A program made the translations under genes and the position numbers. 64,000 bases of DNA from Sphingobium sp. EP60837 (GTDB taxonomy: Bacteria; Pseudomonadota; Alphaproteobacteria; Sphingomonadales; Sphingomonadaceae): NCBI RefSeq assembly GCF_001658005.1, contig NZ_CP015986.1:310001-374000 (forward strand). Reading direction: 5' to 3'. The notes beneath the pieces are model-generated. The model did not search any database. It was not told the origin of the DNA and saw only the letters and a list, made by a program, of their open reading frames with translations. Of this stretch, positions 1 to 12,371 are shown one piece after another; positions within the stretch are counted from its first letter, which is position 1; the number at the start of each line of letters is the position of its first letter.

Positions 1-199
1 CCAGATTTTCGGATGAATCAAGGAACCGCGCGCCGCATAGCGCGGCGGCGAGGCGTAGGAGAGGATTTTTAGCCTCTTGGGTTGCGCTCACCTCCCGAGA
101 TGCCAGCTTTCGCTGGCATGACGGTATGGTAGCACATGAAGGTATGGTGGTGACGGCACTACGCCGTTCTCCTGCTTCACGGCAGGGGAACGGCGCTCG
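1..199. other. Non-coding left edge downstream of alaS
   Basis: No credible gene is seen here. The stretch lies beyond the alaS stop codon and holds short inverted repeats: a small one at 31-47 (CGCCGC/GCGGCG) and the clearer palindrome at 100-119 listed separately. No clear U-tract terminator for alaS was recognised. Confidence 0.6.
100..119. repeat. REP-like palindrome (8 bp stem, 4 nt loop)
   Basis: A perfect inverted repeat, ATGCCAGC / GCTGGCAT, flanks the loop TTTC. It is flanked by GAG on the left and GACG on the right. From memory, palindromes of this form are dispersed in many copies in intergenic regions of sphingomonads. A second copy is not visible in this window, so the repeat status is inferred. 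There is no run of T after either arm, which argues against a simple intrinsic terminator. Confidence 0.5.
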
Positions 200-2854
<2,655 letters not shown>

Positions 2855-2955
2855 GCGGGCGATTTAGTGGGAAGCGCTCCAACGCACAAGCGGGGCTTTT
2901 CGTCGTATCAGCCAATCAGGTTTTCTAATCCGACCGGCAGCACGCGCGGCACGAA

Positions 2956-2983
2956 ATGCCGCCTGTCCGTTCGCGGGCGGCAT
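2956..2983. repeat. Hairpin in the alaS-maeB intergenic region
   Basis: Inverted repeat ATGCCGCC / GGCGGCAT (2956-2963 and 2976-2983) with a 12 nt loop, between the divergent starts of alaS and maeB. It could be a leader structure, a regulator site or a dispersed repeat. There is no U-tract, so it is not a classical terminator. Function unknown. Confidence 0.4.
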
Positions 2984-3017
2984 TGCTCCTATCCCAAATC
3001 AATTCTAATGCCGCTGC

Positions 3018-5285
3018 ATGGACGACAATACCCGCCGCGCAGCCCTGGATTATCACCGCTTTCCGCAGCCGGGGAAGTTGCGGATCGAGCCAACCAAGCG
3101 CATGGTGAACCAGCGCGACTTGGCCCTGGCCTATTCCCCTGGAGTTGCGGCGCCCTGCCTGGAGATCGCCGAAGATCCCGACAAGGCGATGGAATATACC
3201 GCGCGCGGTAATCTGGTCGCGGTGATCTCCAACGGCACGGCGGTGCTGGGGCTGGGATCGATCGGCGCCCTCGCCTCCAAGCCGGTCATGGAGGGCAAGG
3301 CGGTCCTGTTCAAGAAATTCGCCGACATCGATGTATTCGATATTGAGGTGGACACGACGAACCCGGAGAAGTTCATCGAGGCCGTCGCCCTGCTGGAGCC
3401 AACCTTTGGCGGCATCAATCTGGAAGATATCAAAGCGCCGGAATGTTTCGCGATCGAGGCGGAACTGAAGAAGCGGATGAACATCCCGGTCTTTCACGAC
3501 GACCAGCATGGCACAGCCATTGTCGTCGCAGCGGCGGTCCGCAATGCGCTGGTGCTGCAAGGAAAGACGCTGGCCGAAGCGCGGCTGGTCACGTCCGGCG
3601 CGGGAGCCGCTGCTCTGGCATGCGTCGATCTGCTGGTGTCCATGGGCCTGCCGGTCGAACAGGTTACCCTTACCGACAAGGATGGCGTCATACATTCGGG
3701 GCGGGAGGGCATGTTGCCCAACATGGCCCGCTACGCGCGCGACACCAACGCGCGGACGTTGCCGGAAGTGCTCCCCGGAGCGAACATCTTCCTCGGCCTG
3801 TCTGCGCCGGGCGTGTTGAAGCCGGAATGGCTGCCCTTGCTGGCGCCCAATCCCCTGATCTTCGCGCTCGCCAATCCGGAGCCTGAAATCCGGCCGGAGG
3901 TCGCGCGAGAGGCGCGGCCCGACGCCATCGTCGCGACGGGCCGGTCCGATTATCCCAACCAGGTCAACAACGTCCTGTGCTTCCCCTATATGTTCCGGGG
4001 GGCGCTGGATGCGCGAGCGACCGAGATCAACGAGACCATGAAGGCGGCAGCGGCCGAGGCGATCGCCGCCCTTGCCCGCCTGCCCGCCCATGACAGCGTT
4101 GCCCAAGCCTATGGCGGGCGCAAACTGGCTTTCGGGCCGGACTATATCATCCCCACCCCCTTCGACCCGCGCCTGATTGCGGAGATCGCCCCTGCGGTGG
4201 CGAAGGCGGCGATGGACAGCGGCGTGGCCAAGCGCTCGCTGGACCTGGACGCCTATCGCCGCTCTCTCGCGCAGCAAAATACGCGCTCGGCGCAACTGAT
4301 GCTGCCCGTTTTCGAAGCGGCGCGCGGGACATGCCGCCGCATCGCTTATGGCGAGGGCGAGGACGAGCGGGTGTTGCGCGCAATCCAGGATGGCCTGGAC
4401 GAAGGCATAGTTCGTCCCGTGATCGTAGCGAGGCGGCGGATACTCAAGGACAAGCTGCCCGGCCTTGGCCTGCGTTTCGAACTGGACCGAGATGTCGAGG
4501 TCGTGGATCCTGAAACCGACCATGAACTGCTGGGGGAACTGGTCGAGGCCTATCGCGCTATCGCTGCGCGCAAGGGCGTGCCCACCGCCGAACTGCTGCG
4601 TCATGTCTATCGGCGGCCTACCGTGACCGCGGCGATGCTGCTGCGCACGGGGCGGGTCGATGCTGCGCTGGTCGGCGGCAACAGCGAATATTGGGGACAG
4701 GTGGAGCATGTCCTGCGGATCATCGACCGCCGGGCGGGGCACAGTCGCATTTATGCGCTGTCGGGACTGATCCTGGATGCCGGCGCGTTGTTCATCACGG
4801 ATACGCATATGGTGCCGGACCCGACGCCGGAGCAGGTTGCGGAGATGGCGGTCGCTGGTGCGACAGAGCTTCGCCACTTCGGACTTTCGCCGCGCGTCGC
4901 GCTCCTTTCCCATTCCAACTTCGGCGCATCGCACAGCCCAAGCGCGCGTAAGATGCGGACCGCGCTGCAATTGGTGCGAGCGCAGGCTCCGGACCTGACG
5001 ATCGATGGTGAAATGCATGCCGACGCGGCGCTGAGCCAGTCGCTTCGCGAAAGATTGGTGCCGGATTCGCGGTTTGATGGACCTGCCAATCTTCTGGTCA
5101 TGCCCAATCTGGATTCGGCAAATATTACCCTGACGGCATTGGCCGCCTCATCCAGTTCGCCCACGGTCGGGCCGATGCTGATGGGGCTCGCCCAACCTAT
5201 TCATGTGCTGACCCCTGGCGTTACTGCGCGCGGTATCCTCAATCTCACCGCAATTGCGGCGGCGGAGGTCGATCGCGAAGGCTGA
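3018..5285 (+). CDS. maeB: NADP-dependent malic enzyme with phosphotransacetylase-like domain
   Basis: Oxidative decarboxylation of malate to pyruvate with NADP, linking the TCA cycle to pyruvate and NADPH supply. The 755 aa protein has the two-part architecture of MaeB: malic enzyme domain at about 1-430 (N-terminal [18 protein letters not shown] region, then FHDDQHGTA near 160 and a nucleotide-binding SGAGAAA near 194), then a phosphotransacetylase-related domain at about 430-755. In this family the second domain is thought to be regulatory (acetyl-CoA sensing) rather than catalytic. The ATG at 3018 fits the conserved N-terminus, but no clear Shine-Dalgarno is seen. Confidence 0.95.
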   Translation: MDDNTRRAALDYHRFPQPGKLRIEPTKRMVNQRDLALAYSPGVAAPCLEIAEDPDKAMEYTARGNLVAVISNGTAVLGLGSIGALASKPVMEGKAVLFKKFADIDVFDIEVDTTNPEKFIEAVALLEPTFGGINLEDIKAPECFAIEAELKKRMNIPVFHDDQHGTAIVVAAAVRNALVLQGKTLAEARLVTSGAGAAALACVDLLVSMGLPVEQVTLTDKDGVIHSGREGMLPNMARYARDTNARTLPEVLPGANIFLGLSAPGVLKPEWLPLLAPNPLIFALANPEPEIRPEVAREARPDAIVATGRSDYPNQVNNVLCFPYMFRGALDARATEINETMKAAAAEAIAALARLPAHDSVAQAYGGRKLAFGPDYIIPTPFDPRLIAEIAPAVAKAAMDSGVAKRSLDLDAYRRSLAQQNTRSAQLMLPVFEAARGTCRRIAYGEGEDERVLRAIQDGLDEGIVRPVIVARRRILKDKLPGLGLRFELDRDVEVVDPETDHELLGELVEAYRAIAARKGVPTAELLRHVYRRPTVTAAMLLRTGRVDAALVGGNSEYWGQVEHVLRIIDRRAGHSRIYALSGLILDAGALFITDTHMVPDPTPEQVAEMAVAGATELRHFGLSPRVALLSHSNFGASHSPSARKMRTALQLVRAQAPDLTIDGEMHADAALSQSLRERLVPDSRFDGPANLLVMPNLDSANITLTALAASSSSPTVGPMLMGLAQPIHVLTPGVTARGILNLTAIAAAEVDREG

Positions 5286-5315
5286 ACTTAACCTTTTTCG
5301 TCCAAGAGGATGAAC

Positions 5316-5993
5316 ATGGTGCGGTTGATCAAAAGCCTGGCGAAGGCGGTAGGGCCGAAACTCCTTGTCGGCGGTGCGATCGGCGCTGTTGCATTGTTGG
5401 TCAGCAGCTATGTGGACCGCGGGCGGGATTTGCGCTCGTCTGTGCCGAAGGAGCCTTCAGCGCGAGCGGCCGTTGCGACCCCGGTAGCCGAGCGGAGCCG
5501 CGCCGAGCCATTGCTCGTGGATCCGCACGCGCTGGTGGTGAAAAGCGTACTGCCGATCACCCAGCCTTTCCGTCATGGCGACTATGCGTGGGACGAAAGC
5601 CAGGCTCCTGCGGCTGGCCCATTGATCATCACCGTTGATCTGAAAGCGCAGACGTTGTCTGTTTTCCGCGCAGGTCATGAAATCGGCGCCGCCGTGATCA
5701 TCTATGGCGTCGACGACAAACCCAGCCCCTTGGGCGCCTTCCCCGTCACGCAGAAGGACGCCGATCATGTATCGACACTATATGACGCGCCTATGCCCTA
5801 TATGTTGCGGCTGACAAATGACGGTGTCGCGATCCACGGCAGCGACGTCCAATGGGGCAACGCGACCCATGGCTGCATCGGCGTCCCCACGGCCTTCGCC
5901 CGAAAGCTGTTCAACGCGGTCAAGCTGGGCGATCTCGTCATCATCACGAACGGCAAGATGCTCAACCTCAGCCAAGCTCGCAACACTGGGTAA
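5316..5993 (+). CDS. L,D-transpeptidase (YkuD family), membrane-anchored
   Basis: Likely forms 3-3 peptidoglycan cross-links or anchors proteins to peptidoglycan in the periplasm. An N-terminal hydrophobic segment (LLVGGAIGAVALLVSSYV) is followed by a linker of about 60 residues and a YkuD domain in the C-terminal half. The catalytic signature HGSD...THGCIGVP is intact, with the nucleophilic Cys about 38 residues from the C-terminus. There is an in-frame ATG at 5310, but the AAGAGGA ribosome site (5304-5310) runs into it, so the ATG at 5316 (5 nt spacing) is preferred. The gene follows maeB by 30 bp and converges on the next gene with a 6 bp gap. Confidence 0.85.
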   Translation: MVRLIKSLAKAVGPKLLVGGAIGAVALLVSSYVDRGRDLRSSVPKEPSARAAVATPVAERSRAEPLLVDPHALVVKSVLPITQPFRHGDYAWDESQAPAAGPLIITVDLKAQTLSVFRAGHEIGAAVIIYGVDDKPSPLGAFPVTQKDADHVSTLYDAPMPYMLRLTNDGVAIHGSDVQWGNATHGCIGVPTAFARKLFNAVKLGDLVIITNGKMLNLSQARNTG

Positions 5994-5999
5994 GCATGC

Positions 6000-6533
6000 T
6001 CATTCCGGGTTACAGAGCGGGTCCCCGTCGCGATCCTGCGCTCGCAGGGCAGACGCCGCATCGCTTCCCACGCGGGGAAAGCTGACGCCCTCCAGCGATC
6101 CACGCCCGTCGCACAGGTCGGCGCATTTCATGTCGAGGACGCCTGGTAGGGAAAGCTGATCGCCGTCATATTGACCCACGACGATGCAGCCGCCAGCGCT
6201 GCTGAACTTCAGGATCAGCTTGTCGCCAGCGCGCTTTGCCGTCCCCTGCCCCCGGCAACGCTCCTCTTTTCCGAAGATGGCTTCCGTGCCGAAACGAAAG
6301 TCACCTGACCGACCAGGAATGACGCATAACGCGTCGCGGCCAGCCTCATGGCTGCGTTGGAAGAGGCCGATTGGGGAGAGCTTGGCGGCATTCGCGATCA
6401 CGCCGCTTTCGATCGCCGCTTGTTCCAGACCGGTCGCGGACGGTGTGTCGCCTGACGTTGTTGTGGAGCGCCCACCTTCGCCCTGACACCCCGCCAGAAG
6501 CAGCAGGGCAAACAGACTATTCCGCGGCATCAA
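6000..6533 (-). CDS. Putative lipoprotein of unknown function
   Basis: A 177 aa protein with a short signal peptide and lipobox (LLLLAGC, Cys at residue 16), so it is probably lipidated and envelope-anchored. The mature part is Gly/Ser-rich at first, then a compact domain with several cysteines (residues ALCVIPG, GGCIVVG, CADLCDG). It ends in an acidic [11 protein letters not shown] stretch that resembles a calcium-binding loop. Two adjacent ATG codons begin the gene, 17 bp inside the 3' end of hisI, which suggests translational coupling. I do not recognise the family. Confidence 0.7.
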   Translation of the reverse strand: MMPRNSLFALLLLAGCQGEGGRSTTTSGDTPSATGLEQAAIESGVIANAAKLSPIGLFQRSHEAGRDALCVIPGRSGDFRFGTEAIFGKEERCRGQGTAKRAGDKLILKFSSAGGCIVVGQYDGDQLSLPGVLDMKCADLCDGRGSLEGVSFPRVGSDAASALRAQDRDGDPLCNPE

Positions 6534-6888
6534 CAGCAGTCAGGCCCTCTGGTCCCACGCGGCGGAAGAAGCAGGAGCGCGCGCCGGTGTGGCATGTCGG
6601 CCCCGCCGGCACTGCCTTCACCCACAATGCGTCCTGATCGCAATCAATGCGAATGTCGCGGACTTGCAGCATATGGCCGGAGGTTTCCCCCTTTTTCCAC
6701 AGCGATTGGCGGCTGCGCGACCAGAAATGGGCGAAGCCGGTCTGAATGGTCAGTTGCAGCGCCTGCTCATTCATGTGAGCGACCATCAGGACATCGCCGT
6801 TCTCGACATCGGTCACGACGGCAGTGATCAGTCCGTCACGGTCATATTTTGGATTGAGGGTCAGCCCCTTGTCGCGCGCATCGTCCAT
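6517..6888 (-). CDS. hisI: Phosphoribosyl-AMP cyclohydrolase
   Basis: Third step of histidine biosynthesis, opening the purine ring of phosphoribosyl-AMP. The 123 aa length fits the stand-alone cyclohydrolase, not fused to HisE. Visible signatures are [18 protein letters not shown] and the metal-binding DCDQDALWV...[13 protein letters not shown]. The reading frame stays open upstream through tRNA-His, but the ATG at 6888 gives the normal family N-terminus. The rest of the his operon is not in this window. It overlaps the start of the downstream lipoprotein gene by 17 bp. Confidence 0.93.
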   Translation of the reverse strand: MDDARDKGLTLNPKYDRDGLITAVVTDVENGDVLMVAHMNEQALQLTIQTGFAHFWSRSRQSLWKKGETSGHMLQVRDIRIDCDQDALWVKAVPAGPTCHTGARSCFFRRVGPEGLTAVDAAE

Positions 6889-6951
6889 AGCCCGGCTATA
6901 GAAGGGTCGAAGGCTTCTGCGAAGCCCGCTCGAACCAGCGAAGGGAGAAAA

Positions 6952-7029
6952 TGGGGCGATCGACGGGATCCGAACCCGCGACCTCCGGTACCACAAACCG
7001 GCGCTCTAACCAACTGAGCTACGATCGCC
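6952..7029 (-). tRNA. tRNA-His (GTG anticodon)
   Basis: Full cloverleaf on the minus strand with anticodon GTG (complement of 6992-6994). The acceptor stem is GCGATCG paired with CGATCGC, preceded by an encoded G at -1 opposite C73, and CCA is encoded (6952-6954). Some alphaproteobacteria lack G-1 and have A73 in tRNA-His; this one keeps the canonical G-1:C73 identity element. The T-loop and D-arm (GCTCAGTTGGTTAGAGC) are normal. Confidence 0.97.
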
Positions 7030-7113
7030 ACAGGGCCATTCGGCCCAAGAGAGAAGCGGCACATATGCGGCCATTTGAAAGTCGTCAAGCTGACAATTGC
7101 GCGCGATGTGCGG

Positions 7114-7150
7114 AAAAAGAAATGGGGCGCGGACCCACGGCCCACGCCCC
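7114..7150 (-). terminator. Intrinsic terminator after hupB
   Basis: On the minus strand a GC stem (GGGGCG / CGCCCC, 7145-7150 with 7124-7129) plus inner pairing is followed by ATTTCTTTTT (7114-7123). It lies about 125 bp downstream of the hupB stop and upstream of tRNA-His, separating the two transcription units. Confidence 0.5.
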
Positions 7151-7274
7151 TTTCCATTTCAGCATACCGCTGCAATGGGGCCTTCCCCTCTTGCAGCTCA
7201 ACTCCCCCTAAACCTTCAGACCGCGACGCCTGCGATTATCTCGACAAAGGCGCCCGAACCGGCGCCAGCCTTTA

Positions 7275-7547
7275 TCAGTTGACCGAGTCCTTCAGACCCT
7301 TGCCCGCCTTGAACTTGGGCTGAGCCGAAGCCTTGATGGTCATCGTTTCACCAGTCCGCGGATTGCGGCCGGTGGAAGCCTTACGCTGCGAAACGGAGAA
7401 GGTGCCGAAGCCGACCAGGCGGACTTCGTCGCCCTTCTTCAGCGCGGCGGAAATGGAATCGAATACGCCTTCGACGGCCTTGCTGGCGTCGCTCTTGCTA
7501 AGGCCGCTGCTTTCGGCAACAGCGCTGATCAAATCCTGTTTGTTCAT
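7275..7547 (-). CDS. hupB: DNA-binding protein HU
   Basis: Nucleoid-associated histone-like protein that bends DNA as a dimer. The 90 aa protein has the HU/IHF fold with the N-terminal MNKQDLISAVAE helix and the DNA-binding arm GRNPRTGETMTI near residues 54-65. The frame is open 20 codons upstream, but the ATG at 7547 is the conserved start and is preceded by AAGG. It follows lon on the same strand, a common neighbourhood for HU-beta. It probably has its own promoter (see 7605-7634). Confidence 0.96.
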   Translation of the reverse strand: MNKQDLISAVAESSGLSKSDASKAVEGVFDSISAALKKGDEVRLVGFGTFSVSQRKASTGRNPRTGETMTIKASAQPKFKAGKGLKDSVN

Positions 7548-7604
7548 ACCTTGGGAACCCCCTTCTAGCTTGTGAATACCTAAGGAATCGCGGCGTAGGC
7601 GGCG

Positions 7605-7634
7605 CAATAAGGCGTAGCTTTAAACAACTGTCAA
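7605..7634 (-). promoter_or_regulatory. Putative sigma-70 promoter for hupB
   Basis: A perfect -35 hexamer TTGACA (complement of 7629-7634) is separated by 18 nt from a weak -10 TTATTG (complement of 7605-7610), about 58 bp upstream of the hupB ATG. Inferred from sequence alone. Confidence 0.4.
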
Positions 7635-7728
7635 AGGGAAAGCGACGAAGCCGCCACCTCCGATGAGATTTTCCACCAAGTGGGCAAACCTCAACGAAAA
7701 TGGCGGTTGGTCGCCAGTGGTCCCCTTG

Positions 7729-10125
7729 TTAGTGACGGAGCGTCGCGTCTCCATCCCGCCCGGAAGCGGGGCTCGGTTGCGCGGCGAGGTCATCCTCTTC
7801 CGTCCAGGCTATCGCTTCGGGTACGGAAACTAGCGCTCTTGAAAGCACCTCGTCCACATGGGACACAGGCACGATCTCCAGCCCTTCGCGGATATTGGCG
7901 GGGATTTCCGCCAAATCCTTCTCGTTCTCCGCCGGGATGAGCACCGTCTTGATACCGCCGCGCAAGGCCGCGAGCAGCTTTTCCTTCAAGCCCCCGATCG
8001 GCAGCACCCGGCCGCGCAGCGTCACCTCGCCGGTCATCGCCACATCCTTGTGAACGGGGATGCCGGTCAGCGTCGATACGATGGTCGTCACCATGCCGAT
8101 GCCCGCGGACGGACCATCCTTGGGCACCGCGCCTTCCGGAAGGTGGATGTGGATATCCTTGCGCGTGAAGATGCTGGGCTTGATGCCGTAACCCGGCGAA
8201 CGAGCCTTCACATAGGAGAAGGCTGCTTGCACCGACTCGGTCATCACCTCGCCCAGCTTGCCCGTTGTCCGGATCGCACCCTTGCCAGGCACAGTCACCG
8301 CTTCGATGGTCAGCAATTCGCCACCAACCTCGGTCCAGGCAAGGCCGGTGACGGCACCGATCTGGTTCTCCTCTTCACCAACGCCGTGGCGAAACTTCCT
8401 GACGCCAGCATAATCCGCAAGATTTTCAGGCGTGATCGTGACCTTGTCATACGCGCCCTCAAGAATTTTGCGCAGGGCCTTGCGCGCCAGCCGCGCCACT
8501 TCGCGCTCCAGCGTCCGCACGCCGGCCTCGCGGGTATAGTAACGGATCAGGTCGCGCACTGCGGCCTCGGTGACCTCAAACTCGCCCTCCTTGAGGCCGT
8601 GAGCATCGATCTGCTTCGCCAGCAGGTGGCGCTGCGCGATCTCGACCTTTTCGTCCTCCGTATAACCTTCGAGCCGGATGATCTCCATGCGGTCGAGCAG
8701 CGGCTGGGGCAGGTTCAGCGAGTTGGCCGTCGTCACGAACATGATGTCGGACAGATCGACATCGATCTCCAGATAATGATCCTGGAACTTGCTGTTCTGT
8801 TCGGGGTCCAGCACCTCCAGCAGCGCCGAGGCAGGATCGCCGCGGAAATCCTGGCCAAGCTTGTCGATCTCATCCAGCAGGAAGAGCGGGTTCATCGTCC
8901 CGGCCTTCTTGAGGTTGGTCACGATCTTGCCGGGCAGCGAGCCGATATAGGTGCGGCGGTGACCCCGGATTTCAGCTTCGTCGCGCACGCCGCCCAGCGA
9001 CTGGCGCACGAATTCGCGGCCCGTGGCCTTAGCGATCGAACGGCCAAGCGAGGTCTTGCCGACACCTGGAGGGCCGACGAGGCACAGGATCGGCCCTTTC
9101 AGCTTATTGGTGCGCGCCTGCACGGCCAGATATTCGATGATCCGGTCCTTGACCTTTTCCAGCGCGAAATGATCCTCGTCCAAGATCGCTTGCGCGCGCT
9201 TCAGGTCGGTCTTGACCTTGCCCCTCTTGCCCCACGGGAGGCCGAGCAGCACGTCGAGATAGTTGCGCACGACCGTGGCTTCAGCCGACATGGGCTGCAT
9301 GCCCTTCAGCTTCTTGAACTCGGCATTGGCCTTGGCGCGAGCCTCCTTGCTGAGCTTGGTCTTGGCGATCTTGTCAGCCAGTTCGGCCAGCTCGTCGCCT
9401 TCTTCACCCTCGCTATTGCCCAGCTCCCGCTGGATCGCCTTCAGCTGCTCATTCAGATAATATTCGCGCTGGGTCTTCTCCATCTGGCGCTTCACGCGGC
9501 CGCGAATCTTTTTTTCGACCTGCAGCACGCCAAGTTCGCCCTCCATGAAGGCGAACACCATCTCCAGACGCTTCACGGGGTCAGCCTCGACCAGCAGCGA
9601 CTGCTTGTCCGCGACCTTCACATTGATGTTGGCCGCGACCGCGTCGGCGAGGCGGCCCGCATCCTCGATCTCGCGCAGCTGCACCGGCGTTTCGGCGGGC
9701 AGCTTCTTGTTGAGCTTGGCGTAATTTTCGAATTGCTCGGCGACGGAGCGCATCAGGGCGGCAGCCTCGGGGCCTTCCGCCGCGATCTCGTCGATGGGAT
9801 CGACGGCAGCGACCAGATGATTTTCGGCGTTGCTGATCGATTCCAATTGTGCGCGATGCTTACCTTCCACCAGCACGCGGACGGTGCCATCGGGGAGCTT
9901 CAACAGCTGCAATACGATCGCGATAACCCCGGTATCGTATAGCGAATCCCGCCCCGGATCGTCCTCAGCCGGATCAAGCTGCGACACGAGGAAGATTTCC
10001 TTATTCCCCTCCATCGCGGACTCAAGCGCAGCGACGCTCTTATCGCGGCCGACGAACAGGGGCACGATCATCTGCGGAAAAACCACAATGTCGCGCAGCG
10101 GAAGAAGGGGATATTGCGTAGTCAT
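7729..10125 (-). CDS. lon: ATP-dependent protease Lon
   Basis: Cytoplasmic AAA+ serine protease that degrades misfolded and regulatory proteins. The 798 aa protein has an N-terminal substrate-binding domain (residues 1 to about 210), an AAA+ module with Walker A GPPGVGKT near residue 355 and an arginine-finger region. The C-terminal proteolytic domain has catalytic Ser in [11 protein letters not shown] near 680 and a Lys downstream. Length and all motifs are normal. The upstream region contains a heat-shock-like promoter (10177-10203). Confidence 0.97.
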   Translation of the reverse strand: MTTQYPLLPLRDIVVFPQMIVPLFVGRDKSVAALESAMEGNKEIFLVSQLDPAEDDPGRDSLYDTGVIAIVLQLLKLPDGTVRVLVEGKHRAQLESISNAENHLVAAVDPIDEIAAEGPEAAALMRSVAEQFENYAKLNKKLPAETPVQLREIEDAGRLADAVAANINVKVADKQSLLVEADPVKRLEMVFAFMEGELGVLQVEKKIRGRVKRQMEKTQREYYLNEQLKAIQRELGNSEGEEGDELAELADKIAKTKLSKEARAKANAEFKKLKGMQPMSAEATVVRNYLDVLLGLPWGKRGKVKTDLKRAQAILDEDHFALEKVKDRIIEYLAVQARTNKLKGPILCLVGPPGVGKTSLGRSIAKATGREFVRQSLGGVRDEAEIRGHRRTYIGSLPGKIVTNLKKAGTMNPLFLLDEIDKLGQDFRGDPASALLEVLDPEQNSKFQDHYLEIDVDLSDIMFVTTANSLNLPQPLLDRMEIIRLEGYTEDEKVEIAQRHLLAKQIDAHGLKEGEFEVTEAAVRDLIRYYTREAGVRTLEREVARLARKALRKILEGAYDKVTITPENLADYAGVRKFRHGVGEEENQIGAVTGLAWTEVGGELLTIEAVTVPGKGAIRTTGKLGEVMTESVQAAFSYVKARSPGYGIKPSIFTRKDIHIHLPEGAVPKDGPSAGIGMVTTIVSTLTGIPVHKDVAMTGEVTLRGRVLPIGGLKEKLLAALRGGIKTVLIPAENEKDLAEIPANIREGLEIVPVSHVDEVLSRALVSVPEAIAWTEEDDLAAQPSPASGRDGDATLRH

Positions 10126-10176
10126 TCAATCTCCGGGAGGCCGCCTATTTTAGCTTTGCCGTGCGGTCTTCGCTTT

Positions 10177-10203
10177 ATGGGGACAATCATCGCGGCATTC
10201 AAT
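10177..10203 (-). promoter_or_regulatory. Putative RpoH (heat-shock) promoter of lon
   Basis: On the minus strand ATTGAA (complement of 10198-10203) is followed after 15 nt by CCCCAT (complement of 10177-10182), matching the sigma-32 pattern CTTGAA-N13-15-CCCCAT except for the first base. It lies about 50 bp upstream of the lon ATG. Lon is a classical heat-shock gene, so position and function agree. Confidence 0.55.
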
Positions 10204-10253
10204 CGCGTCATCCTATTAAAGAAGGAATGAACCGCCCCTGATTGATGTCCCGA

Positions 10254-10577
10254 TCAGAAGGGCAATTTGAAGCCGGGCGGCAGCGGCAAGCCGCTGGTCA
10301 TCTTCGACATTTCGGCGGAACTTGCCTCATCCGCCTTCTTGCGCGCGTCGTTAAAGGCCGCGGCGACAAGGTCTTCCAGCATCTGCTTTTCGGACGGAGC
10401 AAGCAGGCTGTCGTCGATCGAAACGGCGACGATGCGCCCCTTGGCCGAGGCGCGAACCTTCACCAAGCCGCCGCCAGCAGCGCCTTCAACCTCGATCTTG
10501 TCGAGATTGTCCTGCGCGCGTTGCAGTTCCTCCTGCACCCGGCTGGCCATGCCCAATATTTCGTTCAAATCTTTCAT
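10254..10577 (-). CDS. YbaB/EbfC nucleoid-associated protein
   Basis: Small (107 aa) DNA-binding protein of the YbaB/EbfC family, which works as a dimer. It shows the typical N-terminal helix MKDLNEILGMASRVQEEL and a C-terminal tail ending MTSGLPLPPGFKLPF. The ATG at 10577 overlaps the dnaX stop (ATGA), which fixes the start and suggests translational coupling. The dnaX-ybaB order is conserved across bacteria, which supports the identification. Confidence 0.93.
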   Translation of the reverse strand: MKDLNEILGMASRVQEELQRAQDNLDKIEVEGAAGGGLVKVRASAKGRIVAVSIDDSLLAPSEKQMLEDLVAAAFNDARKKADEASSAEMSKMTSGLPLPPGFKLPF

Positions 10578-12181
10578 CGCTCTGCGCTCCATGGTTCGGT
10601 CCGATCAAGGTCGGCATCGGGGAAGGCCTCAAGCACAGCCTTCACTACCGGGGTATCGAATATCTCGGCGCGTTCGCGCGCCTGATTTTCCTGTTGCTGC
10701 TCCAGCAGGGACGGAGCCGCGCTTCCTTCGCTGCGCCTGATCTGCCAGGTGACGCCAGTCGCCCGCTGCAGTTCAATGGCCAGCGTGCGGCAAAAATCGC
10801 CCTCGTTCCAATCCTGCGTCAGCTGCAATTCCACTTGGGGCGGATCGAATTGGACGATCCGCACACAGTCATGAAGGAAGTCAGCGAGCCGCCCCTTCTT
10901 TTGTTCCCAAAGCAGATCGACCACCGCCTGCACATCTTTTGGTAGGGACGCAGAAGGGCCCGCAGACGCGACCGGCGCCGAAGCAGTTTGAGCGACTGCA
11001 ACAGAGCCGCCTTCGCGCAACAGCCTCGCGATCTCGCCCGGGTCGGGCATGGAAGCCGCGTGCATGACCCGCAGCAGCGCCATCTCGCAGGATTCGATCG
11101 GGAAGACGGCATTACCCACCTCCTCATGGCCTTTCAGCAGCAACTGCCAAAGACGATGAAGCGGTGCAAACCCGATTTGCGAGGCCCAATCGCCAAGCGC
11201 CTCGCGCTCCTCCGCTGACTGACCGGGATTGGCGATGTCGCGCCCGGCCTTCACCAGCGTCACGGCATGAACCAGTTCCAGCAACCCGCGCATCAGCGCC
11301 AACGGCTCGACGCCCAACGCATATTGCTCACGCACCGCGCCCAGCAGCGCCCCAGTGTCACCTTCCAACAGCAGGCCCAGCAGCCGGCGAACCGCTCCCC
11401 GATCCGAGAGGCCCAGCATTTCGCGCACTTGAGCAGCGGTGACCAGCGGAGCGCCCTCGCCCATCTCGGCATGCGCAATCGCCTGATCGAGAATGGAGAG
11501 ACCGTCGCGCGCCGACCCTTCGGCAGCCTGCGCGATGAGGGCCAGTGCGTCTTCTTCGGCCGCCACCTGCTCGGCTTCGACGACATGCGCGAAATGGGCA
11601 GCGAGCAGTTCCGCCGGGATGCGGCGGAGGTCGAAGCGCTGGCAGCGGGAAAGCACCGTGACCGGCACCTTGTTCACTTCCGTCGTGGCGAACAGAAATT
11701 TCACATGAGCCGGGGGCTCTTCCAACGTCTTCAGAAGCGCGTTGAACGCGTTCTTTGAGAGCATGTGGACTTCGTCGATGATGTATATCTTGTAGCGAGC
11801 GGAGACCGCCGCATAGCGCACCGCCTCAATGATCTCGCGAACGTCATCGACGCCTGTGTGGCTGGCGGCGTCCATCTCCACCACGTCGATATGACGCCCT
11901 TCGGCGATCGCGCGGCAAGGTTCGCACACGCCGCAAGGATCGATCGTGGGACCACCCTGTCCGTCTTCCCCGACGCAGTTCAGCGCCTTGGCGATCAGAC
12001 GGGCGGTCGATGTTTTGCCGACCCCGCGCACGCCGGTCATCAGGAAGGCATGCGCCAACCTTCCGCGCCGGATGGCATTGCCGAGCGTCTGGACCATAGC
12101 GTCCTGCCCGATCAATTCGCGGAAGTTGCGCGGCCGGTATTTGCGCGCAAGCACGCGATATGGCTGAGGTGAATCGGACAT
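10574..12181 (-). CDS. dnaX: DNA polymerase III subunits gamma/tau
   Basis: Clamp-loader ATPase of the replisome. The 535 aa protein has the AAA+ domain (Walker A GVRGVGKTS near residue 49, zinc-binding CGVCEPCRAI near 83-92, DEVHMLS near 135, and sensor region LEEPPAHVKFLFATTE). The C-terminal part is proline/alanine-rich and then contacts the polymerase. The length suits a tau-like form; no obvious frameshift slippery site was seen. It is followed by ybaB (4 bp overlap) and preceded by ffs. Confidence 0.96.
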   Translation of the reverse strand: MSDSPQPYRVLARKYRPRNFRELIGQDAMVQTLGNAIRRGRLAHAFLMTGVRGVGKTSTARLIAKALNCVGEDGQGGPTIDPCGVCEPCRAIAEGRHIDVVEMDAASHTGVDDVREIIEAVRYAAVSARYKIYIIDEVHMLSKNAFNALLKTLEEPPAHVKFLFATTEVNKVPVTVLSRCQRFDLRRIPAELLAAHFAHVVEAEQVAAEEDALALIAQAAEGSARDGLSILDQAIAHAEMGEGAPLVTAAQVREMLGLSDRGAVRRLLGLLLEGDTGALLGAVREQYALGVEPLALMRGLLELVHAVTLVKAGRDIANPGQSAEEREALGDWASQIGFAPLHRLWQLLLKGHEEVGNAVFPIESCEMALLRVMHAASMPDPGEIARLLREGGSVAVAQTASAPVASAGPSASLPKDVQAVVDLLWEQKKGRLADFLHDCVRIVQFDPPQVELQLTQDWNEGDFCRTLAIELQRATGVTWQIRRSEGSAAPSLLEQQQENQARERAEIFDTPVVKAVLEAFPDADLDRTEPWSAER

Positions 12182-12235
12182 GGAAACAATCTAGCGGCTT
12201 GAGGACCGGCTGTCGAAGCCGGAAAGCCGGATAAA

Positions 12236-12332
12236 GGTGGGAGCCGGAACGACCCGCGGCGAAATCGTTGTGGCTGCTTCCGTCAGGACCTGACCAAGTT
12301 GGCGACGACCACGTCCGCCCGACTCCCGGCGC
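12236..12332 (-). ncRNA. ffs: Signal recognition particle RNA (small bacterial 4.5S type)
   Basis: The minus strand carries the near-invariant SRP domain IV sequence GGTCAGGTCC then TGACGGAAGCAGCC (complement of 12272-12295). This is the Ffh-binding hairpin with its asymmetric loop. The flanks pair with each other: CCGGGAGTCGG on the 5' side and CCGGCTCCC on the 3' side, allowing one G-U. That gives a hairpin of about 97 nt, the normal size of the small form. The ends are approximate. It fills most of the gap between the beta-lactamase gene and dnaX, a location often seen for ffs. Confidence 0.92.
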
Positions 12333-12371
12333 GGCATATGGCGAAAGGCTGCGGCAATGGCAAGGGGCGGC

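Noticed and set aside
2925..5018. A 697-codon open frame antisense to maeB
   Set aside because: It mirrors maeB codon structure in GC-rich DNA, has Arg/Gln/His-rich low-complexity composition and no recognisable domain.
6952..7029. tRNA-His lacking G-1 with A73, as in some alphaproteobacteria
   Set aside because: Careful alignment of the acceptor stem shows an encoded G-1 opposite C73.
7858..9942. A 694-codon open frame antisense to lon
   Set aside because: Shadow of lon; composition is biased to His, Arg, Leu and Gln and no family is visible.
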